Part shown: positions 1-4,051 of the stretch, piece by piece
How the letters are laid out: each line of letters opens with the position of its first letter
How positions within the stretch are numbered: the stretch's first letter is position 1
DNA from: Alphaproteobacteria bacterium
GTDB lineage: Bacteria > Pseudomonadota > Alphaproteobacteria > GCA-2731375
Length of the DNA: 9,759 nucleotides
Direction: 5' to 3'
NCBI GenBank assembly: GCA_028281075.1
Contig: JANQKO010000506.1
Coordinates: forward strand, 1 to 9,759
Notes under the pieces: model-generated
What the model saw: only the letters and a program-made list of their open reading frames with translations
Database searches by the model: none
Told to the model about the DNA's origin: nothing
Program-made: the position numbers and the translations under genes

Positions 1-444
1 CTGTACCGGTTCCAGCAGGACCGGCTGACCAGGGCGCGCGCGGCGGCCGAGAACAGCCACCGCCAGGCGATCGACGCGGACTTCCGGACGCTCGATGCCG
101 AATGGGGCGCCGACAAGGACCGCAACGACGAGGTCGCCCGGCGGGCGGTGACGGCGCTGGGGCTGGAGGCGGCCGAGATCGACGCGCTGGGCGAGGCCAT
201 GAAGACGCATGCCGGCCTGTGGCGGACCATGCACCGGATCGGCCTGAAGCTGGGCGAGGACAGGTCGATCGGCCGGGCCGCCGGGCGGCTCGACATCTCG
301 AAGGCCGAGGCGCTGCGGAAGATCGACGGCATCCGCGGCGACAGGGCGCATCCCTACTACGACGACCGGCACCCCGGGCATAAGGCGGCGATCGCCGAGA
401 TGCAGGAGCTGCACAAGGTGGCCTATCCCGAGGCGGCGGCATGA
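1..444 (+). CDS. Phage capsid assembly scaffolding-like protein (C-terminal part, open at left edge)
   Basis: Reading frame 1 is open from the first base to a TGA at 442-444, giving 147 residues with no start in view, so the N-terminus lies outside the window. Visible are a charged, helix-prone segment (residues about 5-45, containing EWGADKDRNDEVARRA), a middle block around ALGLEAAEIDALGEAM, and a C-terminal block ending HPGHKAAIAEMQELHKVAYP. From memory, the pattern 'EWG..yd.N...A..A...LG' followed by 'hPgH..AVa.M..L...aYP' is the conserved tail of scaffold-like proteins encoded just before the major capsid protein in many short-tailed phages and prophages. Its place two genes before the capsid gene fits a role as internal scaffold during procapsid assembly. 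An internal ATG at 199 or GTG at 148 could be mistaken for the start, but coding character continues upstream to base 1. It overlaps the next gene by ATGA. The family call is fairly firm; the scaffolding role is inferred. Confidence 0.7.
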   Translation: MYRFQQDRLTRARAAAENSHRQAIDADFRTLDAEWGADKDRNDEVARRAVTALGLEAAEIDALGEAMKTHAGLWRTMHRIGLKLGEDRSIGRAAGRLDISKAEALRKIDGIRGDRAHPYYDDRHPGHKAAIAEMQELHKVAYPEAAA

Positions 445-617
445 GCCCGGACGAGCGCCGGGCCGAGGCGCTGCGGATCGCGATGCATCTGGGCCAGCCG
501 TACCATCACGGCGACCTGGAGAAGATGGTCGAGATGGCCGAGCGCTTCGACCGGTTCATGCGCGACGGCCGGCCGAAGGCGCCGGCGGCGAAGGCGGCAC
601 GCACGCCGAAGAGCTGA
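441..617 (+). CDS. Small hypothetical phage protein (58 aa) between scaffold and capsid genes
   Basis: ATG at 441 overlaps the upstream stop (ATGA), with GAGG at 430-433 seven bases ahead as a ribosome binding site. The frame ends with TGA at 615-617. The protein begins MSPDERRAEALRIAMHLG, continues with a predicted second helix (DLEKMVEMAERFDRFM, about residues 29-44) and ends in a basic, alanine/proline-rich tail (residues about 47-58). Two amphipathic helices plus a disordered basic tail suggest a small folded domain that binds a partner or nucleic acid; this is inference. Small proteins of the type 'A.ALRLA....' followed by 'A..F..Fl..G' recur in phage structural clusters in my memory, but I know of no assigned function. 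Codon use matches its neighbours and the overlap with the upstream stop implies translational coupling, so it is very probably real despite its size. Confidence 0.7.
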   Translation: MSPDERRAEALRIAMHLGQPYHHGDLEKMVEMAERFDRFMRDGRPKAPAAKAARTPKS

Positions 618-620
618 TTC

Positions 621-639
621 CATCGGCCGGGCACCCCTT
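621..639 (+). repeat. 19-nt direct repeat, copy 1 of 2 (copy 2 at 711-729)
   Basis: Copy 1 and the copy at 711-729 agree at 17 of 19 positions, including an uninterrupted 11-nt GGGCACCCCTT core (629-639 and 719-729). The copies start exactly 90 bases apart and flank the capsid leader. Copy 1 supplies the 5' arm of hairpin A; copy 2 supplies the 3' arm of hairpin B. Confidence 0.6.
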
Positions 640-652
640 GGGCGGGTCCGGC
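626..652 (+). other. Bulged hairpin A in the capsid leader
   Basis: GCCGG (626-630) pairs with CCGGC (648-652) and ACCC (633-636) with GGGT (644-647), leaving a 2-nt GC bulge (631-632) and a 7-nt loop (637-643). It lies 8 bases after the stop codon of the small upstream gene. With nine GC-rich pairs it should be stable, but no T-run follows, so it may be a pausing or RNA-processing structure rather than a full terminator. Confidence 0.45.
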
Positions 653-689
653 GACATTGCCCCGCTTGGCCGGCGTGACAGGCCAGGAA

Positions 690-726
690 GGGTCCCGCCC
701 GCGCACGCGGCTTCGGCGGGGCACCC
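690..726 (+). other. Bulged hairpin B in the capsid leader
   Basis: GGGT (690-693) pairs with ACCC (723-726) and CCCGCC (694-699) with GGCGGG (715-720). The 3' arm has a 2-nt GC bulge (721-722) and the loop is 15 nt (700-714), which can form a small inner CGC/GCG stem. It uses the same GC bulge next to ACCC as hairpin A, but on the opposite arm, because both contain a copy of the repeated 19-nt element. It ends 32 bases before the capsid ribosome binding site. Confidence 0.45.
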
Positions 727-729
727 CTT
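711..729 (+). repeat. 19-nt direct repeat, copy 2 of 2 (copy 1 at 621-639)
   Basis: It matches copy 1 at 17 of 19 positions, with differences at the second base and in the GGC(C/G)GG stretch. It lies about 40 bases before the capsid start codon and contributes the 3' arm of hairpin B. The changed base lets this copy, but not copy 1, pair perfectly with CCCGCC at 694-699. Confidence 0.6.
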
Positions 730-768
730 CACATCGCATCCCAACACTGACAGCGAATGGAGGGCCAC

Positions 769-1626
769 GTGTCCACGCAGGTAACCGTGAGCTTCGTCAA
801 GCAGTTCGAGGGCAACGTCATGCACCTCGCGCAGCAGGGGCGGAGCAAGCTCGACGGCAAGGTGATGACCGACAGCTTCGCCGCCGAGACCAAGTCGTAC
901 GAGCGCATCGGCGCGACCGAGATGCAGGAAAAGAACGTCCGCCACGGCGACACGCCGATCATGGACACGCCGCACAGCCGGCGGGTCCTGACCGCCGTGC
1001 CCTACGAGTGGGCCGACCTGGTCGACAAGGAAGACGACGTGCAGATGCTGATCTCGCCGACGTCGGAATACGCCATGGCGGCGGCGAAGGCGGCCGGCCG
1101 CAAGATCGACGACGTGATCATCGCCGCGGCGAACGGCAACGCGAAGACCGGCAAGGACGGCACGGCGCTGGTGCCGCTGCCGACGAGCCAGACCATCGCG
1201 GCGGGCGGCGGCGGCATGACGCTGGCGAAGCTGATCGAGGCATCGGAGAAGTTCAACCTGGCCGATATCGATCCGGACGAGCCGAAGTGCATGGTGATCG
1301 GGCCGAAGCAGGTCTCGAACATGCTCAACATCCCCGAGCTGACGAGCCAGGACTTCACCCAGCTCCGAGCGCTGTGGGACGGCAAGTTCGTCCATTACAT
1401 GGGCTTCGACTTCGTGATGTCGAACCGCCTGGCGCTGTCGGGCTCGGACCGCCAGTGCCTGGCCTTCACGCGCCAGGGCATCAAGTACGGCATCCGCTCG
1501 AACCAGCGCACCCGCATCACCGAACGCTCGGACAAGTCGTACGCGACGCAGGTCTACCTGTCGCTCGACATCGGCGCCGTCCGCGTGGAGGAGGTGCAGG
1601 TGGTCCAGATCGACTGCCAGGAATAG
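769..1626 (+). CDS. Major capsid protein
   Basis: The 285-residue protein forms the icosahedral head shell. It reads STQVTVSFVKQFEGNVMHLA at the N-terminus, then carries RHGDTPIMDTPHSRR (residues 58-72) and YEWADLVDKEDD (79-90), and a helix rich in alanine around residues 100-112. This combination is what I recall of a capsid family found in many short-tailed and siphovirus-like proteobacterial phages (annotated 'phage capsid protein', Pfam Phage_capsid_2, cited from memory). I chose the GTG at 769 over the ATG at 757. GGAGGG at 759-764 is a good ribosome binding site only for the GTG (4-base gap), and relatives begin with M-S-x-x-T directly before the F(V/I)xQ(Y/F) motif. Using the ATG would add MEGH, encoded largely by the binding site itself. 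It follows a scaffold-like gene, as expected for a capsid module, and its leader is structured. The identification is strong; the start choice is moderately sure. Confidence 0.88.
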   Translation: MSTQVTVSFVKQFEGNVMHLAQQGRSKLDGKVMTDSFAAETKSYERIGATEMQEKNVRHGDTPIMDTPHSRRVLTAVPYEWADLVDKEDDVQMLISPTSEYAMAAAKAAGRKIDDVIIAAANGNAKTGKDGTALVPLPTSQTIAAGGGGMTLAKLIEASEKFNLADIDPDEPKCMVIGPKQVSNMLNIPELTSQDFTQLRALWDGKFVHYMGFDFVMSNRLALSGSDRQCLAFTRQGIKYGIRSNQRTRITERSDKSYATQVYLSLDIGAVRVEEVQVVQIDCQE

Positions 1627-1638
1627 GAGGGCCGAAGC

Positions 1639-2139
1639 ATGGCCGTGACCAACGAGAACAGCACGCAATACGCCAACGCCGTCGCCGACCCGAAGGTCCA
1701 GAACGAGACCAACGACTGGCACGGGCGGCTGCGCATCGCGCGGTTTTCCTTCAAACAGGGCCAGTTCGCGGACCCGCCGGCCGCCGGCGATGCCGGCTCC
1801 ACCGCGCGCCTGGTGCGTCTGCCGCCCGGCCGCTGTCGGGTGCTGTTGGGCCTGTCGTACCTGCATGCCTCGGCCTTCGGCGCCGGCCGCGTGCTCGATA
1901 TTGGCTGGCAGGCCTACAACGACCTCGACGGCAACGCCGTGGCGGCGGACCCGAACGGGCTGGCCGACAATATCGACGTCGCCGCGGCGGAGCCGAAGAC
2001 CGTCACCGGCACGATCGGTGGCGACGAGACGAAGCAGTTCCTCAGCCGTGACGAGGTCGTGATCGAGGCCACCGTCGCCGGCGGTACGATCCCGGTCGAC
2101 GCCACGCTGTCGGGCTATTTCGTCTACGTGAAGGACTGA
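1639..2139 (+). CDS. Capsid-adjacent virion protein, probable decoration or minor head protein
   Basis: ATG at 1639 lies 12 bases after the capsid stop and is preceded by an excellent AGGAGGG site (1625-1631) that overlaps that stop, so it should be translated at high level together with the capsid. The 166-residue protein shows DWHGRLRIARFSFKQ (26-40), a GDAGSTARLVRLPPGRCRVL block (50-69), DIGWQAYNDLDGNAVAADPNGLADNIDV (87-114) and a beta-rich C-terminus. There is no signal peptide or membrane segment. Similar proteins directly downstream of this capsid type recur in phage genomes and are usually left as 'hypothetical'; the pattern is familiar to me, the function is not established. Position, strong ribosome binding site and predicted beta-rich fold suggest a capsid decoration or minor head protein. 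That role is inference; the gene itself is certain. It is followed by the hairpin array. Confidence 0.75.
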   Translation: MAVTNENSTQYANAVADPKVQNETNDWHGRLRIARFSFKQGQFADPPAAGDAGSTARLVRLPPGRCRVLLGLSYLHASAFGAGRVLDIGWQAYNDLDGNAVAADPNGLADNIDVAAAEPKTVTGTIGGDETKQFLSRDEVVIEATVAGGTIPVDATLSGYFVYVKD

Positions 2140-2229
2140 TCCTCCTACGCCAAGGCTTCGGAGGACAGGTCCCCCTACGCCGAGGCGTCGGGGGACAGGC
2201 CCTCCTGCGCCAGGGCGTCGGAGGGTAAA
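2140..2229 (+). repeat. Three tandem 30-nt palindromic repeats with covarying stems
   Basis: Three units of exactly 30 bases lie end to end at 2140-2169, 2170-2199 and 2200-2229, beginning at the base after the stop codon at 2139. Each is a hairpin. The outer six-base stems are TCCTCC/GGAGGA, TCCCCC/GGGGGA and CCCTCC/GGAGGG; the inner part is T(A/G)CGCC..GGC(T/G)TC with a short loop. Stem column 1 is T-A, T-A, C-G and column 4 is T-A, C-G, T-A, so both arms change together. Units 1 and 2 end in the spacer CAGG; unit 3 ends in TAAA. This is direct evidence that base pairing has been kept. The array could stabilise the 3' end of the capsid messenger, act in termination, or be a family of small dispersed palindromic elements. 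I have an unverified memory of CTCCTACGCC..GGC..CGGAGG palindromes in intergenic regions of high-GC bacteria. Confidence 0.8.
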
Positions 2230-2240
2230 CGCCTACCTGG

Positions 2241-2282
2241 AGGGCCCGTTCGTTCGCCGAAGTCTCGGCGGCGGCGGGCCCT
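2241..2282 (+). terminator. Terminator-like stem-loop after the capsid gene pair
   Basis: AGGGCCCG (2241-2248) pairs with CGGGCCCT (2275-2282). Two further T-G pairs and an internal loop lead to an inner stem CGCCGA (2255-2260)/TCGGCG (2265-2270) closed by the tetraloop AGTC. The next bases are TTCCGCATTTCG, with only a weak T content, so intrinsic termination would be partial. It sits between the hairpin array and the ribosome binding site of the next gene. A likely job is to let only part of the transcription from the capsid genes pass into the less abundant downstream virion genes; this is inferred from position and structure. Confidence 0.55.
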
Positions 2283-2304
2283 TCCGCATTTCGAGGATGC
2301 CGAC

Positions 2305-2601
2305 ATGACCATCGCCAAGCTGGAGGGCGCGTTCACCGGCACCGGCGCGTCCAGCCCGATCGCCGTCGCCGGTGGTTTCAACTTTCGCCTGGCCGGCACG
2401 TTCGTCGCCACGGTGAAGCTGGAACGCAGCTTCGACGACGGCACGACCTGGGCCGTGGTGTCGAAGAACATCGACGGCCAGGAAGCCGCCTATACCGCCG
2501 CGGTCGACGCCGTCGGCAACGAGCCGGAGGCGGGCGTGACGTACCGCTGGACCTGCACCGCGTTCACCAGCGGCCAGATCGACTACCGCATCAGCCAGTA
2601 G
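2305..2601 (+). CDS. Small beta-rich phage structural protein (98 aa), function unknown
   Basis: The start ATG at 2305 has GAGGA (2293-2297) seven bases upstream. The sequence runs GAFTGTGASSPIAVAGGFNF, then LAGTFVATVKLERSFDDGTTW (about residues 29-49) and ends TYRWTCTAFTSGQIDYRISQ. Alternating hydrophobic strands with glycine/threonine turns indicate a small beta-sandwich. I recall many short phage proteins with the same frame, 'G.FtGtg.S..i.v...fn..l.GTFvgtv.LErSfD.G.TW......Y......EpE.gv.Yr..c......i.YrlsQ', in structural clusters of proteobacterial phages; they are annotated as hypothetical. A virion role such as head decoration or fibre is likely from fold and neighbours but unproven. 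It is the first gene after the terminator-like stem-loop, and the strong Shine-Dalgarno of the next gene overlaps its stop. Confidence 0.72.
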   Translation: MTIAKLEGAFTGTGASSPIAVAGGFNFRLAGTFVATVKLERSFDDGTTWAVVSKNIDGQEAAYTAAVDAVGNEPEAGVTYRWTCTAFTSGQIDYRISQ

Positions 2602-2609
2602 GAGGGGAA

Positions 2610-3146
2610 ATGCCGAACAAGACACCCGATCCCGGACCGCCGGCGCCCGCGCCGACCGTCCGCGTGCGGCCGCAGCGCGGCAACGCGGCGGCCAACGAGC
2701 GGCACATGGAGCGCTGCCGGCGGCTGCGGCTGTGGCTGCTGGCCGAGCTGGGCACCGACGCGCGCTGGTGCGACGTGGCGCTGCGCGAGATCGTCCATGC
2801 CGTCGGGCGCCATGTCGGGCTGCCGGACGCGCAGCCAAGCGACGGCAACCCGTCGACGGCGGTCTGCGAGCGGCTGTGGCTGCACGTCGCCGACAGCGGC
2901 GACCGGCCGAAGATCGCCATGGTCGAAGTCCTGGCCGAGCTGGCGGATCGCGAATGCCGTGGCCTGGTGCGCGAGGACGGCCGCATCCTGGCCGCGCACA
3001 AGGCCCAGCACCACAAGCGCAAGGTCGAGCGCGACCTGCGCAAACGGCGGCCGAAGATCAAGAGCGAGAACGCCGGCCTGCCGCTCGATCCCGCCGCGGC
3101 GCTGCCGGTGGCGGTCGCGCGGCGCGACGAGCTGATGGGAGCGTGA
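2610..3146 (+). CDS. Unknown basic protein (178 aa) in the virion gene cluster
   Basis: ATG at 2610 follows the strong site TAGGAGGGG, which overlaps the stop of the gene before. The protein has a proline-rich, presumably disordered N-terminus (residues 6-21), a helical core (about 28-128) with four spaced cysteines (C36, C54, C86, C116), a strongly basic stretch (130-152, including HHKRKVERDLRKRRPKIKS) and an alanine-rich end. The core mixes LWLLAELGTDARWCDVALREIVHAVG and AMVEVLAELADRECRGLVREDGRIL. The cysteines are not arranged as a zinc finger and no catalytic motif is recognisable. Regular codon use and the good ribosome binding site make the gene real. I do not recognise the family. The basic tract could contact DNA or RNA, or a negatively charged virion partner; it may be an accessory gene inserted into the late operon. 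Confidence 0.68.
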   Translation: MPNKTPDPGPPAPAPTVRVRPQRGNAAANERHMERCRRLRLWLLAELGTDARWCDVALREIVHAVGRHVGLPDAQPSDGNPSTAVCERLWLHVADSGDRPKIAMVEVLAELADRECRGLVREDGRILAAHKAQHHKRKVERDLRKRRPKIKSENAGLPLDPAAALPVAVARRDELMGA

Positions 3147-3147
3147 G

Positions 3148-3570
3148 ATGGCCTGGGTCTACTACAACACCGCGAAGGAGAACCAGGCCGACGGCAACGC
3201 CGTCAACCTGGACGCCGCCGGCGACGTGATCAAGTGCGACCTGGTGACCTCGGCCTACGTGCCGAACATCGACACCGACGAGGCGCGCACGGCCACCAAC
3301 GAGGTGGCGACCGGTCCGGAATATCCGGCCGGCGGCAAGACAATCGTGGCGCAAATCGTAACCGTCGACACGGTGAACGACCGCATCGAGTGGGATTTCG
3401 ATGATGTCCCGTTTCTCCAGGACGCGACGGGCTTCACCAACGCGCGCTACGCCCGGCTCTACAAGAACGCCGGCAACCTGATCTGCTATGCCGATCTGGG
3501 CGGCGACAAGTCGATCCAAGGCGGCGACCTGACGCTGCAGATCGACCCCGACGGCGCGCTGAACTGGTAG
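3148..3570 (+). CDS. Phage virion protein of a widespread short structural family (140 aa)
   Basis: The start ATG at 3148 comes one base after the previous stop; GGGAG (3137-3141) gives a six-base spacing. The sequence shows the order 'IKCDLVTSAYVPNIDTDEA' (28-46), 'EVATGPEYPAGGKTI' (52-66), 'TVDTVNDRIEWDFDDVPF' (72-89), 'ARYARLYKN' (99-107), 'LICYADLGGDKSIQGGDLTLQIDPDGALNW' (111-140). This order matches my memory of a very common phage family: v+v.L.tsSYtPd.D......evsGtGYtaGG..l....v..D..ndra.fDadDv.w...t..aryavvYkd....Li.yidfG.d.s...gdftI.w...Gil.l. It is beta-rich, without signal peptide or membrane segment. The family is usually annotated as a structural or tail fibre-associated protein, or hypothetical. 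The family match is good; the exact place in the virion is not known. Confidence 0.75.
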   Translation: MAWVYYNTAKENQADGNAVNLDAAGDVIKCDLVTSAYVPNIDTDEARTATNEVATGPEYPAGGKTIVAQIVTVDTVNDRIEWDFDDVPFLQDATGFTNARYARLYKNAGNLICYADLGGDKSIQGGDLTLQIDPDGALNW

Positions 3571-3577
3571 GCGGGCC

Positions 3578-4051
3578 ATGCGCGTCATCGTCTGCCGGAA
3601 GGACTATCCGCCGACCGGCGATCCCGCGGTCGACCGGCAGCGCTACCGGCGCGGCCAGGTCATCGACTGCCTGCCCGACGGGACGCCGGTCGGCGGCGCC
3701 GTCCAGCGGCATCCGCACATGCAGGTGATCGACGTCCCCGGCCTGACCGCCGCCGATGCCGAACGGCTGTGCATGACGGACTACCAGCATTGGCGCGGCG
3801 GGCTGGACGACGCCTATTTCGACAACAGGGACGATCCGCGCCGGGCGCTCGACGATCCGGCGCTGCACGCGCGCCGGCGCGAGCGCATCGACCTGGACGA
3901 CGCGCGCCTGCCGATGGCCCAGCGCGCGCGGCTGGCCAGGGATGCCGACCATCGTCGGGCCGCGTCGCTGACGCGAGACGCGTGCATGGCGGCGGTCCGG
4001 GACGACGAGCGCGCCCGGCCGCGGCCGTCGAAGCCGAAGGCGCGCGCATGA
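3578..4051 (+). CDS. Hypothetical phage protein with charged, arginine-rich C-terminus (157 aa)
   Basis: ATG at 3578 follows the previous stop by seven bases, with only a weak GGCGGG (3570-3575) ahead. The N-terminal part (MRVIVCRKDYPPTGDPAVDR, then RRGQVIDCLPDGTPVG and HPHMQVIDVPGLTAADAERLC up to residue 65) looks like a small folded domain. I recall short phage proteins carrying 'F+.GDvv.v.pdG...g.......f.vi.VPGlt..eA..l', without known function. The remainder (66-157) is dominated by aspartate and arginine, with runs such as DDPALHARRRERIDLDDARL, and is probably helical or disordered, ending in a basic proline/alanine tail. It overlaps the fibre gene by ATGA, so it is coupled to it and might assist its folding or attachment; that is a guess from context. 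Confidence 0.62.
   Translation: MRVIVCRKDYPPTGDPAVDRQRYRRGQVIDCLPDGTPVGGAVQRHPHMQVIDVPGLTAADAERLCMTDYQHWRGGLDDAYFDNRDDPRRALDDPALHARRRERIDLDDARLPMAQRARLARDADHRRAASLTRDACMAAVRDDERARPRPSKPKARA

Larger units (their letters stand above)
618..768 (+). promoter_or_regulatory. Structured non-coding leader of the capsid gene
   Basis: This roughly 150-base gap is the first break in an otherwise gapless gene array. It holds two bulged GC-rich hairpins and a repeated 19-nt element (listed separately) and ends with the capsid ribosome binding site GGAGGG at 759-764. I see no convincing AT-rich -10 box and no T-tract after either hairpin, so neither a sigma-70 promoter nor a classical rho-independent terminator is evident. 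A role in setting capsid expression through RNA structure, processing or partial termination is inferred from position only. Confidence 0.4.

Noticed and set aside
728..756. Sigma-70 promoter before the capsid gene
   Set aside because: TTCACA at 728-733 resembles a -35 box, but nothing like TATAAT lies 16-18 bases downstream, so I do not call a promoter.
556..1866. 436-codon minus-strand frame across the capsid gene
   Set aside because: It covers the leader, capsid and next gene on the opposite strand; the product is His/Arg/Asp-rich, as expected for a complementary frame of GC-rich codons.
657..2051. 464-codon plus-strand frame overlapping the capsid gene in another phase
   Set aside because: It runs through the capsid and its neighbour out of frame and is arginine/glycine-rich without recognisable motifs. 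The true frames have ribosome binding sites and family signatures.
2140..2229. CRISPR array
   Set aside because: The 30-nt units are directly contiguous with no unique spacers, and there are only three, so the structure is tandem hairpins and not repeat-spacer alternation.
3769..4047. 5' extension of the fibre frame upstream of ATG 4048
   Set aside because: The extension translates to an Arg/Ala/Gly-rich shadow of the 3578-4051 gene. The ATGA overlap and the GAAGG site favour 4048 as the start.
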